Shown here piece by piece: positions 8,048 through 17,557 of a DNA stretch of 20,117 bases (positions are counted from its first letter, which is position 1; every line of letters starts with the position of its first letter). Under the pieces are notes generated by a model. The model did no database searches and had not been told where the DNA came from. It was given only the letters and a program-made list of their open reading frames with translations. The stretch comes from Chara braunii (lineage: Eukaryota; Streptophyta; Charophyceae; Charales; Characeae). The position numbers were made by a program, and so were the translations under genes. The stretch lies in NCBI GenBank assembly GCA_003427395.1, contig BFEA01000761.1, forward strand, positions 10,193-30,309, read 5' to 3'.

Positions 8048-8176
8048 ACAATTTTCTTTTTCAATTCAGTTTGGCCTGGCCGGACAAGTGGTCCCAGTCC
8101 ACTGTGCTAAAGTAGCTCAACTGTCAAAAAATTTCAAAATCCGGCCAGGCCAAACTGAATTGAAAAAGAAAATTGT
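8048..8176. repeat. Perfect 37-bp inverted repeat with 55-bp loop
   Basis: The arm 8048-8084 (ACAATTTTCTTTTTCAATTC...GGCCTGGCCGGA) is exactly complementary to 8140-8176. It sits in a peptidase intron, so the pre-mRNA could fold into a long duplex. No clear target duplication flanks it and neither arm matches another part of the window. Confidence 0.97.
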
Positions 8177-9013
8177 GACTGAAACCTGATCAGCAGCATA
8201 AAGAACACAAGTTCTTCTTTGAACCACCTTGTTCTTGTTTTCAAGCCAACCTCGTGGACTCAGTGAGCTGAGACGTCTTTTTTTTTTTCTTTTTTCTTTT
8301 TTTTTTTCAGTTCCCCCCTTTTTATGAGGGCCAGCCATTTGGTTGGTTACAGGCCAATGGTGGCGACGGGCGGGCCTCATCTGGGGGAAAAGTGCCCAAC
8401 TGGCTCGGATGGACTGGTGGTTTAAGTGGTTGGGTGTGGGATTGACGAAGTTTCCCATATATGGGGGGGAGAAGGCAGGGGGCAGGAGGTGGGGGGGGTG
8501 GCTTAGACAGATCCTCAGATCACCAACTTTTTCAATGAACCGGTTGGATGAAAAGACAAACAAGGCTGCAGACAAGCTACCTGATATTCGGTTAAAAAAA
8601 AAAAAAAAAAACCAAAAAAAAAACCAAAAAAAACAAGCTGAACAACAACGTCAGGGAACCTGGAGGGTGATGAAGAGGTGACAGAGGGATGAGGAGGACC
8701 AGCAGGTAGGATGCTACATAAGGGAGTGTGCGGAGAGGGATGATTTAAGGAGGACAAGGAGGCAAGAGGAGAAGGACAAGAGGAAGGAGACCACTTTTCA
8801 GAACCAGAACAGGAAAGCATGGAAGAAGAGAGCTTCACTCGTGGAGCTACAATGTGGACGGAGAGGTGATCCATGAATTCTTATATGCAAAAACAACCTG
8901 TGAAATTCTGGACTGTTCTCATCATCTGAGTGCAGACGTGGAGAGAGAGCAGGAAAACAGAAGGGTTGTGATCTTTACATGCCCATGAGATTGCAGGGAC
9001 AAGAGATACGTAC
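8177..9013. other. Intron block with T-rich, A-rich and purine-rich tracts
   Basis: T-rich runs interrupted by C lie at about 8277-8308. An A-rich tract with CC interruptions lies at about 8594-8632, possibly the tail of an unrecognised retro-insert. The plus strand is purine-rich from about 8650 to 8850. No coding or structural RNA feature was recognised. Confidence 0.5.
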
Positions 9014-9163
9014 CTCAAAGCGCATTGGCTCCAGTTTCACTTTTGACAATGACTCACACAGAGTTTTTGCATAAACAGGAAGCTTGTGACTGAAACCATG
9101 GACAATTACCGAAATGTAGCTTTCGGATGCCTGGACTGAAAACCCAAGGCCTGCCAAGGAAGC
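9014..9163 (-). CDS. M16 metallopeptidase (IDE/nardilysin-like), exon with AGLGF and GFSHKLP
   Basis: The exon encodes 50 residues from ASLAGLGFSVQ to KLEPMRFE. Family members have the same order of motifs: an AGL(S/G)(Y/F) start, a strand, the 'xGYNDKLP' turn (here HGFSHKLP), a helix, and a PxRFE end. The acceptor is TGTGCAG before GCT and the donor is GAG|GTACGT. The length is a multiple of three and both edges are phase 0. Joined to the preceding exon it gives NDALEKELFS-ASLAGLGF, matching 'DSLNEYAYAAELAGLSY' of insulin-degrading enzyme residue for residue. It lies in the third M16 domain, away from the zinc site. Low-identity alternatives are unlikely, given three consecutive gap-free joins. 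Confidence 0.93.
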
Positions 9164-9217
9164 CTGCACATTCATCAAGAGTGACACACGAGTCGTAGCC
9201 ATATCATGAAAGGTTAA

Positions 9218-9505
9218 GGGCTCACCAATACACATGGTGCCTGGCCTCAGGCCCTATCATGGGTGGTATGCTTATGCTAAGTTAGCAAGCAACTGACTGG
9301 ATTTGCGACCAGATCCGTTCTTTCTTAGTATGCACACAGCACAAGTGGGGTGGTACCTGAACTCACCAATACTCATGTGGATTAGCCCTCAGGACTCATG
9401 GGTGCTATGTCAGTGCTAAGTTGGCATGCAACCGACTGGATATTATGACCGGATTCGCTCTTCGTTAGCATCCACACAACACAGCGCCAGTGGGGTGAGA
9501 CCTGG
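9218..9505. repeat. About 141-bp diverged tandem duplication
   Basis: The first copy starts with CTCACCAATA at 9221 and the second with the same sequence at 9362. Shared blocks follow: GCTAAGTT, GCAAC-GACTGGAT, GAYC-GATYCG, and CAGTGGGGTG-like ends. It is intronic, just upstream of the exon at 9163. Bases 9506-9820 show nothing assignable. Confidence 0.8.
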
Positions 9506-9822
9506 CCTAAGTCCTGGTGGTGTTAGACAAGTCATAAGGAATTGCGCACTCCGGAATGAGATATCGCATATTGGGCATCGAAATATGAAGCAGCTACTCT
9601 GAATTTGGCATCCGCCTGGTGACTGACGGTATATACTATGTACAGTGGGGCTTGCGGCACCGCTCGCCAAACCCCAACATTTTGAATGTATCGAGGCCTT
9701 GGGATTGGTCCTGATGCATTCTAATTGTTGGCATTTGGCAAGTGGTGCGGCGAGCCCTAATGTCATGGATGATTAACAGTTTATACGAGTTCCAATACTG
9801 GGACACATCACTACCAAGGCCC

Positions 9823-9965
9823 TTTTTTTTTTTTTTTTTTTGCAAAAAAAGCCCTTGTGTGAGCAAATAGGGATGTAAGCATCATAAAGTTCTGGCCAAG
9901 GCTTGATCCCTGAACCCACTGCTACCGGGTATCTCGGGCAGTTGGATAGTTTTGCTGCCCTGCAG
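9823..9965 (-). mobile_element. SINE2 copy a (tRNA-like SINE, diverged)
   Basis: A T run of 19 (9823-9841) is followed on the plus strand by a shortened tail (AGCCCTTGTGTGAGC). Beyond it the minus strand reads ACTGCCCGAGATACC and GTGGGTTCAGGGATC, resembling the TTGCCC...TAC and B-box segments of copies b and c. The B box is imperfect. The 5' limit is uncertain. Confidence 0.5.
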
Positions 9966-10083
9966 CCCACCTTTGTGCCTGCAATCCACCAAATACAGTT
10001 ACAAACAAGAACCTGACCCTAAACCATAACCCACTCTTTTGCACACATGACATTGTGCATAACACCACCAACGGTACTTGCCA

Positions 10084-10270
10084 AAGCTCCCCGTGAACCG
10101 AAACTAGGCCATGGACTTGGATCAAGCTCCCCGTGAACTGAAACTACGGTCTTCACCGGAATACAGCAGCCGGTCATTATAGCTGTATCTGGGGCAACTC
10201 TCCGACCAGATGATGCAATGATGAACGGGCGTTTTATTCCGGTGACGACGGTAGTCCATGGACTTGGATC
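10084..10270. repeat. 40-bp direct duplication, one copy split by a SINE2-like insert
   Basis: AAGCTCCCCGTGAACYGAAACTA is at 10084 and 10124. CCATGGACTTGGATC is at 10109-10123 and 10256-10270. The first copy joins both parts directly; the second is opened by about 105-110 bp after ACTA. Confidence 0.85.
10143..10255 (-). mobile_element. SINE2 copy b, with inverted-repeat ends
   Basis: The interior (GGTCATTATAGCTGTATCTG, then GGGCAACT) is homologous to SINE2 copy c (GGTC...GCTGTACTTTGGGCAACT) in the same order. No A tail is present. The ends 10143-10163 and 10235-10255 are 21-bp inverted repeats with two mismatches, so a MITE-like origin is an alternative. It splits one copy of the 40-bp duplication. 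Confidence 0.55.
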
Positions 10271-10424
10271 CCCTAAATGATAGGGATGCTTTTGAGAAGA
10301 AAAGCATACTTACTGCTTGGCTGAGTTGGGTCCTTTTTCAATCATGGCATGGTGGTAGGCTTCTTCTCTGAACATCCAGTTAAGTGTTGTGTGCGTTGGG
10401 CGGCGGCTACTGTCTTCCCCCTTC

Positions 10425-10572
10425 TTTTTTTTTTTTTTTTTTGCAAGGCCCTTGTGCAAGGCCTCTATCCCAGTGGTGCTTACCGTCTTCCCCTGAATCG
10501 AACTTGTGGTCTTTTTTATTGCTGTACTTTGGGCAACTTCAACTCTAGACACAGCCATAATGAATGACTGTA
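10425..10572 (-). mobile_element. SINE2 copy c (tRNA-like SINE)
   Basis: Read on the minus strand, a tRNA-like head carries AGTTCGATTCA, a close match to the polymerase III B box GGTTCGANTCC. A possible A box (GGCTGTGTCTAGAGTTG) lies about 50-60 bp upstream. The tail GGATAGAGGCCTTGCA is the same as in SINE1 copies 3 and 4, followed by 18 A residues (T run 10425-10442). No complete tRNA cloverleaf can be drawn. Confidence 0.7.
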
Positions 10573-10824
10573 CGTCCTCTTTTTTTTTCTTTTTTCTTTT
10601 TTGAAAAAAAAAACACATTCAGAGATGGCCATACCCGGTGCTTGTGACAGGAAGGACTGACAGTGCGCAGTATTGTTGTGATTGACTTTTGAGTCAAAGT
10701 CTATGACATGAAGAATGCTGTCCTTCTATTTTGTAACATACGACATCCTATGTGTAGTAGTAGCTGATGACGAGGATATGAAAGGGGAGTAATCCACAGG
10801 GCTTTGGTTACAGGGCATGCTCAC
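10573..10824. other. Intron sequence with T-rich/A-rich tract
   Basis: A T-rich run with C interruptions (10579-10602) meets an A run (10604-10613), giving a simple palindrome. The remainder up to the exon donor at 10824 holds nothing recognised. The reading frame that continues from the exon to 10726 is intron read-through. Confidence 0.5.
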
Positions 10825-11621
10825 CGAAAACAATTCTTTCTCTAACGCATCATTCAAAATCACTGTGAACAGCTTAAGAAGTGCAATTCCCCTTGCAGTC
10901 CTGTGGATTTGCCCTGTGCTAAGCTTCAAGTACAGAGTTGTTCGAGGGGTCTTCACTTTGAAATCCATCATATGCCACATTTTGATGAAGTCGTCCTCAT
11001 AGATGACTTCTGGTTTGACCTTGGTCCAACATGCTAGCTTCCCCCCATCTTGTTGCTGTCCCTCCCCTTGCTTCAATTCCGCACCTTTGTTTAGCGGCTG
11101 CTTATCGTGATTACCACCAGCTGCAGGGGTCGTACCTGCAATCGCTTCAGCCAACTGGTCCTTGTGGTCATCCTTGCCAGCTGGATAAGTACTACCATCA
11201 GCCTCACGGGTATCATCTGTAGCCATGCGCTGCACATTTTGCTCGACAACATTTGTTCCCTCCTCCGCTTCGTTGATGGTGGTTGTGTTGCTGTCGCTTT
11301 CGCTGCACACCTGATCAGTCTGCTTGGATGTTCCTTCCTCCACTGCCTTGATGTTGGTTGCAGAACCTTCACTCTCATTATGGCCTCCAGTTTTGCCTTC
11401 GCCTTCGCCTTCGTCTTCCTTCAGAGATTCTCTTCGTTCTCCTTTGGGGGGGGAAGTCTGGGAAAGGCATCTGAGGGTGAATTCTTCTGGAATGAAAGGA
11501 TTGGGAGAGGGTAGGCAAAAATCGGCTTGAACAGACGTCGGGTTTTCCCACTCTTTGAGAATGTCATCAGGAACTGTGTCGATAATGTACGATGTAGAAT
11601 AAACAGGCTCTACAAGGACCC
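10825..11621 (-). CDS. M16 metallopeptidase (IDE/nardilysin-like), exon with FIPEEFTL and a long acidic insert
   Basis: This exon encodes 266 codons; the first is split, so an upstream exon exists. Codons 1-51 (EPVYSTSYIIDTVPDDI..., then LPSPNPFIPEEFTLR) and 205-266 (YEDDFIKMWHMMDFKVKTPRTTLYLKL..., then LLKLFTVILNDALEKE) match the M16 region linking the second and third domains ('xxWYGTxY', 'LPxxNxFIPTxF', 'xLWYKxDxxFxxPKA'). Members of the family have only about 20 residues between these parts. Here codons 52 to about 200 form an acidic, Gly/Ser/Thr/Glu-rich insert with two EEGT segments. The acceptor is TTTTTGCAG before GG, and the donor is TCG|GTGAGC. The HxxEH zinc-binding half lies outside the window. 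The match is somewhat closer to plant nardilysin-like proteins than to insulin-degrading enzyme, but the choice is open. Confidence 0.88.
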
Positions 11622-11716
11622 CTGCAAAAACAGAATGCACCAGCAATCAAAACGGAAGCGCATTACAATTTTTTATTTTTACTTTGATTTTCTTTTGGAG
11701 AGAACAATAGCTCCGA

Positions 11717-11752
11717 TCTATTTGTGGGGAGCAGCACATGCTGGGAACCTAT
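11717..11752 (-). mobile_element. SINE1 fragment abutting LINE-A
   Basis: GTGGGGAGCAGCACATGCTGGGAACC is the complement of the SINE1 first-to-second hairpin region. It stops where the LINE-A tail begins, as if LINE-A had inserted into it. If so, the missing head lies beyond the right edge. Confidence 0.55.
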
Positions 11753-11804
11753 CTTTTTTCTTTTCTTTTTTTTTTTTTCTTTTTTTTTTTTTTCTTTTTT
11801 TTTT

Positions 11805-12285
11805 AAACAGGACCTTATGGGCCTGGCTCCATTCTATTCTGGGGAGCGTCAGTCCGGTTCCTATTCCCCCGGCAAGTCAACAATATATACATCAAGATAA
11901 CACACTCACGCTTCCTTCCGTTCNGCCGAAGGACCCCTGAACAGCATTGATTGCTCCACCATAGTGGAGGATTGACTGTCAGCTTGCCCTAACCCTCTTT
12001 CTCCTCTCAGACCTGGTGTCCAGATCTGCCAGATCGCCTTGCTGAATCTAGAGAAAGTCCCTCCGTTGAGCTCATCCGACCTGAATCCTTCTCAAGTAGA
12101 TTTCGAATCTCTATTGAACGGACCAGTATTTCTCCATAAACCCTAAACCCTTGGTTTTGTCGAGATGTCGTTCGATGGGCTGTTTGAGGTTGGCAAGGAG
12201 ATCATTCCATCCTGGCCACCTCGCTCCGAATTCCTTTTGTGTGTTCTGTCTCTACTCGCAAAATCGTTTCTCCTTCGTCTNATTT
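11805..12285 (-). other. LINE-A 3' UTR with conserved hairpin
   Basis: This non-coding stretch follows the ORF2 stop. Near its end GCTCC and GGAGC (11826-11847) enclose a 12-base loop, and the same stem occurs in SINE1. The segment GGGCAAGCTGACAG...CATAAGG is conserved in the copy at 6626-6862. One CCCTAAACCC phrase (about 12140) resembles a plant telomere unit but is isolated. Confidence 0.75.
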
Positions 12286-15200
12286 TCATCCTCCTCGCCT
12301 CGCNTCTTGAGCNTTGTCCATTGGCCTTNNGGGGTCTGTATTTAATCCCTCGCCGCTTTGAGAAACTAACCCATCTTCAAGGGTTGTTCGTTGATGAGTA
12401 CCTCTCTCCACAGTTGAGTTGTGCCAGGCTTTCCAGCTTATCCGGTCCTCACGCAGTTCTGCGATCTTGCCATTTATTAGCCANTTTTCGTGGAAGCTCG
12501 ACCTCGCCTTCTTCCTCTGTTCTTCATCATCGGTCCAGGATTGTTTGACTTTCCGCCATCTGCAGAGAATCTCGGCTTGAATCAAAGTTCTGGTTTCTGA
12601 CCATACTTTCTCTCTTGGGTTGGCCTGTCCTTCGATTGTTCGGCTGCATCTCTCTTNCCATATGACCCAAATGGTCACTTTCCTGATGAGTTCAAACCAA
12701 ATCCTTTCTGTCTTTCGTGCTTGATCAGGGATGTTAGTCAGGAGGAGCAGTTGTATGGGTTGATCGGGAAAGGGAGAAGAGAAAAGGGAGTTCCAGAGTA
12801 CTGAGGCTCTGGCCCAATATTCAGTGGCTTCTTTGCAGAGTATTAGGCAGTGAACTACATCTTCAACCAAACCTTCTGTACATATGGTGCAAAGTTCAGA
12901 GCTATNAGGGTCTGTGGTTTTTCTTCTAGTGTGTAACCATTGGTTCACCGGTAGGGCAACGTAGACAATCAACCATTGTAGGCTTCTAATCTTGACTGGT
13001 CTAATACGTTTGAATTTGTCCCAATGGATTTTTGNGATTTTGTCAGCTTCCTGGCCCAAGAGCTTGCGCCATCTTTCCTTAATAATCGGATCAGGGTTTT
13101 TAGTTTTTAAAGACAACCTGTATCCTAGCTTGACTGTGTAATCTTGGATTGGGATTTTCGTCTTGAAGATGCTGGTGGTATTTGGTGTCCAGGCCCATTC
13201 TGCCGGGTCGAATTCCAAGGCCCTAATTGCCGTGTCTGGTCTAAATATTGATTTTGGCCAGTTGCCTAGAACTCTTATTTTCCTAAGGAGGAAGGGGTCT
13301 AATACTGAAGACTCTACATCACAGTTTGAGATCATGGGCATGTCGGAGATGGTGAGGGAGATCGGGAAGGAGAGGAAAGTGGCCCTATTGTGCGGGCCTT
13401 GCTGTGTGTGAGAGAATTGGTAGGCCCTGGTCAGTGTTGTGTCCTGAATCAAGAGGCCCCATTCACCCGGTTTCCACGAATCATCTTTAGTCAGGATGTC
13501 TTTCCACGGCTGTGGAATGCGACTGATTATGTAGTGGAGGTTGGTCTCTCGTCTATGACATCCTTTCAAACGGGCTGAGATTTCCTGTTCAGTTATCCAG
13601 NCTTTTCTGTCCTCTATCCACAAGTGATCTATCTTCCAGATTCCGTTCTTGATCCAAGATAACCATCTCTGTTCTAGGAAGAGTGGGTTGTCAGCTTCGT
13701 TTGTTAGCCACTCATNACAAAATAAGGGTTGCCTTAGTACTTCATCTTTAGATCTGGGTNTGTTGGTTTTGTTTGGCATTATCTTTCTCCANGAGTGAAG
13801 CAGAGCTGTCCAATAGGGCATGGGGGGTCGGTGGTCGTCTGGTCTAATGTGCCTCCTACNATTCCTCCGTCCTGTGGTTATCACCCATTCTTTGTTCATG
13901 ACCCAGTACAGTCCTNACATATCATTCGGGGAAGGTATTGGGGCTAGGGATCTGATGCTGTCCAAGGCTAAATTGTTCCAAGGACTGTCCGGTTTCATCA
14001 GTAGTTTAATTANCCATTNNATTTGCAGAGCTTTCGTTTCTGTTCCGGGGTCGATGATTCCTAGACCTCCATTACCTGGTTTCCTTGTGACGTAGTNCCA
14101 GGCTATCTTGGGTATGCATCGGTCTCTATTGGGGTCTCCTGTCCATAGATACACCCTGGCTCTGCGGTTCAGCTCCTTGACTGAGCTGTCGGGGATTGTC
14201 CAAATGGAGGCTATGTACCACATCATTGAAAAGACGGACGTGTTAAGAACTAGCGCACGACCGATGAGGGAGGTGAAAGTGTTGCCCCATCTCCCGATTT
14301 TGTTGATCTGTTTGGCTAGTATAGATGGACCCATTTGGGGCGCCAAACCTTCCTTCGTCATTAGGATGCCNAGATAGCGGGTCGGTGAGTCCGGTGTTTG
14401 CCATGTCATTGCCGCCTCTTCTCCTTGAAGCAAGAGGGGATCCTCCTCGGAGAGCCACCATCCGATAGTTTTTCCCCAATTAATCCTCATTTCAGAAGCT
14501 AATCTGAACGCTTCCATTGCTTTTGCTAGCGTTCTGAAGNAGGANTCTGATGCTCTGATTAGGACCGTTAAATCGTCTGCGAACATGATCNCTGTAGGAA
14601 AATCTATCTGATGCNNNGAGCCTATATCTNTGCTGGCTAGTCTTTGTATTGATGGATCCTTGCGCAGGAAGGATGCGATGGCTTCCATTACGAAGAGGAA
14701 TATTGACGGGGCCAACGGGTNCCCTTGGCGGACTGAGCGGGATATTGGGTAGCAGTCGGACAATAGACCATTCACTTGGACACAGCCCACTGCATCTCTG
14801 TATAGAATTCTAACCCATTTTCTGAAGTTAGGACCAACTCCCATCCTTTCCATACTTGCTTCCATGAAGTCCCAGTTAACTTGATCATATGCCTTTTCAA
14901 AGTCGAAGAAAAGAATGGCGGCATTTATTTTCCTTNCCCTANTTTTTCTNACCGATTCGTTCAACGTCATCACATTGTCTAAAATATATCGGCCCGNGAT
15001 GAATCCTGTTTGGTCAATATGNAAGCATTTGTTAGTGATCTTGNGGATCCGGTTAGACAGGGTCTTGGCTAGAATCTTATATGGGAGAGTCAGGAGAGAT
15101 ATAGGTCTATAGTTCTTGATGTCGGCTTTGTCCCCTTTTTTGTACAGCAGCGTTACCACACTACTGCTGAGTAGATTGCCTAGTCCACCCTTTGACCAGC

Positions 15201-16860
15201 TATCGTTGTAAAAGTTGAGCAGGTCGTTCCCTAGNNTTGGCCANAATTTTTCCCAGAATTCCTTCGTTAAGCCATCGATACCTGGGGTTTTATTGTTATT
15301 CATGCTTNGTAGGGCTTGATGCAGTTCATCTAGTGTGATTGGTTTNTCGAGCGACTCGGCCTGGTCTGTTGATATTGTTTGTTCCAGGTAACGCAGCATT
15401 TTATGTCTCGCTTCCCTAATATTCGNCGGTAACGGTGATTCAGTTTTGGAGCAATAAAGGTCCTTGTAGAAGTTATTTGCTATTTCTAGCATTCCTTCAC
15501 TGTCTGTTCTTGATGTTTCGGGTTTTGCATGTGATTTAAGGCCTTCTATCGTGTTCGCTCTAGAGTTTGCTTTAATACGGGCAAAAAAATGTTTTGTCAT
15601 TGAGTCACTGAGCTCATACTCACACATTTTTGCTCTTATTCGTAGGCCTTTTAAATTCCACCATTTCCATATTGCCAATTCTTCTCGTGCCTTTACAAAA
15701 ATTTCATTGTATAGTGGGGAGGAGGGGTTATTCATGAGATTGGTTTCCGCNATTTTCANCGCAAATTCTAGAGCTTGCTTTCTTTGGTTCCTGATTGATG
15801 CCAGTTTTCTAGAGGTTTTGGNCACAGAGTCCGAGAGGTTTGAGTAACTCTCTTGGAACCAATCCCAACGGTGGCCAGTGCTCAACCTAGCCAGCCTCTG
15901 ATTGTTCCAGCAGTCGCACACTTCATTTTGAAAGGTNTGNCTCAGTAGAAGAGAATTGTTGAGTTTGTGGAAGNTGGCCCCCTTTCTAACCACTTGGTCA
16001 AAGCAGATAACCAACTCGATCGGTTTATGATCCAGGCCCGAGTACGGGGCTAAGGGAAGTACTTCTGCAATTTTGACGGCTCCCATCAGGTTTTCTGATA
16101 GTAGAAAGTAGTCGATGCGTGAGAAGGCCGTGTGGTTAGCATGATTCTTCTTAACCAAGGTAAAAGACTTATTACCCGGGTGTAAGGTTTTATGAGGGTC
16201 CACCAGATTGTGATCTAACATCATCTCCTGGATTGGCCATGCTTCAGAAGAGTTGGGGGAGCTAGACGAACGAGAAATACGGTCTTGGAGTGGGTCTAAG
16301 GTGGCATTCCAGTCCCCAGCTAGGATGCATGGGATTACTGGTGGGATTAGGTCTCCAATATTCCTCAGAAAAATCTTTCTCTCAGACGGCGAGTTAGGNG
16401 CATAAACATTAATGAGAATGAACTCTTCTTCTTTCCATTTTAAATGGAGTAAGCACCATCTTCCTTCCGATTGGTCAGCCCTCTTATCTAAGATGGCGCC
16501 TGCCTTGTATAGGNGGGAGGAGTTGGGAATTAAAATGGCAGTACCCTTGGTGCTTGTTGCGGGATCNGCAGACCAGATTTCATCCTTCAAGCCACCTAGT
16601 TTTCTTGCTACAACCGTGCGAATTTTGTTGTGTTCCNCAGAAAAAGTAAGGTGTGTTTCTTGAATCAATAGTATATCTGCTATCTTCTTTTTGCCCTGCG
16701 AAAATCCGGCTAACAGGTCACTCCATTTTTCTTATTTTTCCACAACGTTCCCTAGGCCGTTGACATTCCAACATCTCAGGGTCAAACCTTGGTCCCTCCA
16801 GTCGAAGTGGTCTCTAATCTCATTCGCTCTTTTCCTGTAGTTGTCCATGCCAGTAGCCAT
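12286..16860 (-). pseudogene. LINE-A ORF2: endonuclease, reverse transcriptase, zf-RVT (one internal stop)
   Basis: ORF2 nicks target DNA and copies its own RNA onto the nick. With a start at 16860 (MATGMDNY) it has about 1,524 codons. Residues 31-36 (WNVNGL) and 66-70 (IQETH), LAGDWN, FSRIDY and LDHKP form the apurinic-type endonuclease. Then come the reverse transcriptase blocks: LLYKKGD, NYRPISLL, QTGFI, FFDFEKAYDQVNWDF, SVRQG and the catalytic FADD near residue 760 (14572-14583). The zf-RVT domain near residue 1324 has CTIC and H-x4-C. No RNase H domain is seen. A TAA at 16732-16734 (codon 43) separates the first endonuclease motif from the rest. The next ATG, at 16668, would lose that motif. 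Many single N bases suggest a collapsed consensus. The stop may be a real mutation or a consensus error. Confidence 0.92.
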
Positions 16861-16925
16861 GTGTACCAACAGGCCTTACTCAACGAGTGGGTTGACTAGG
16901 ATTACCTCAAATGGAGGAGAAATGT

Positions 16926-17460
16926 TTAGGTGGGGGAGCTATCCTTGTCCGTGACCCCACCCTGAGATACCCCATTGGTCCCAAGTCCACTAGTCGGGGG
17001 AGACGGAGACGTAGTGTCTCCCTTCGTGACAGCCCCATCCAAGACTGAATGATCGTTGTTAGTCTTCTCTAACCCATGGAGATGATCTGACCCCTCCTTC
17101 TCATCAACATCGTCCCATGCTTCGCCATCGGAGGCATCACTCATGTAGAATTTGTCACAGTCAATCGGGTGTGCCTTGGTTTCCAAGTCCTCGTCCCAGT
17201 CCAGTTGCCCTGAGTTAATCAGCTGGGACACAGTTGTAGCAAGCAGTTCAGCTGAAATTCCTGTGTCAGCCAGGATGCTGTAGGGAACCTCGATTACCGT
17301 CCTCCAGGGTTTCCATAACATCCCTGGACTCAGCTGTGTGGATTCTGGCATTTTTGTGATAAGAGGAGAAAAGGCCCTTGTGGATTGGCTACCTGATTCG
17401 TCTTCTTGTTGGTCAGAGAGGGACTGGCATCTGTCGTGGTGATAGTCTCAAATAGACCCA
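16926..17460 (-). CDS. Acidic reading frame between ORF1 and ORF2 (probable ORF1 C-terminal extension, frame-shifted)
   Basis: The open frame from about 17460 to the TAA at 16926 includes SDQQEDESGSQSTRAFSPLI, then MPESTQLSPGM and an Asp/Glu-rich part (LDWDEDLE, EAWDDVDEKEGSD). ORF1 ends at TAG 17558-17560, but its own frame continues open to 17330 and the two frames overlap. The likely reading is a longer ancestral ORF1 with one nonsense change and one frameshift between about 17380 and 17450. A separate small ORF starting at 17351 is an alternative. No domain is recognised. ORF2 starts 65 bp further on. Confidence 0.5.
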
Positions 17461-17557
17461 AGGGTGCCTCAGTTGTTATTTTCCTTTTGAGGACCTTGAT
17501 CACGTTATCCCCCTCCACAAAGTGGGGGATCTTGAAAGCGACATCAGTAGCTATTTG

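Noticed and set aside
10490-10570. tRNA gene on the minus strand, from the B-box match
   Set aside because: No acceptor stem or full cloverleaf can be drawn, and an A-tailed SINE tail follows; it is a tRNA-like SINE head.
10726-10824. Continuation of the peptidase frame beyond the exon
   Set aside because: A GTGAGC donor at 10824 and the gap-free join to the next exon show that this is intron.
12151-16663. Plus-strand open frames across the LINE-A ORF2 region
   Set aside because: They are antisense shadows of ORF2, with no recognisable domains.
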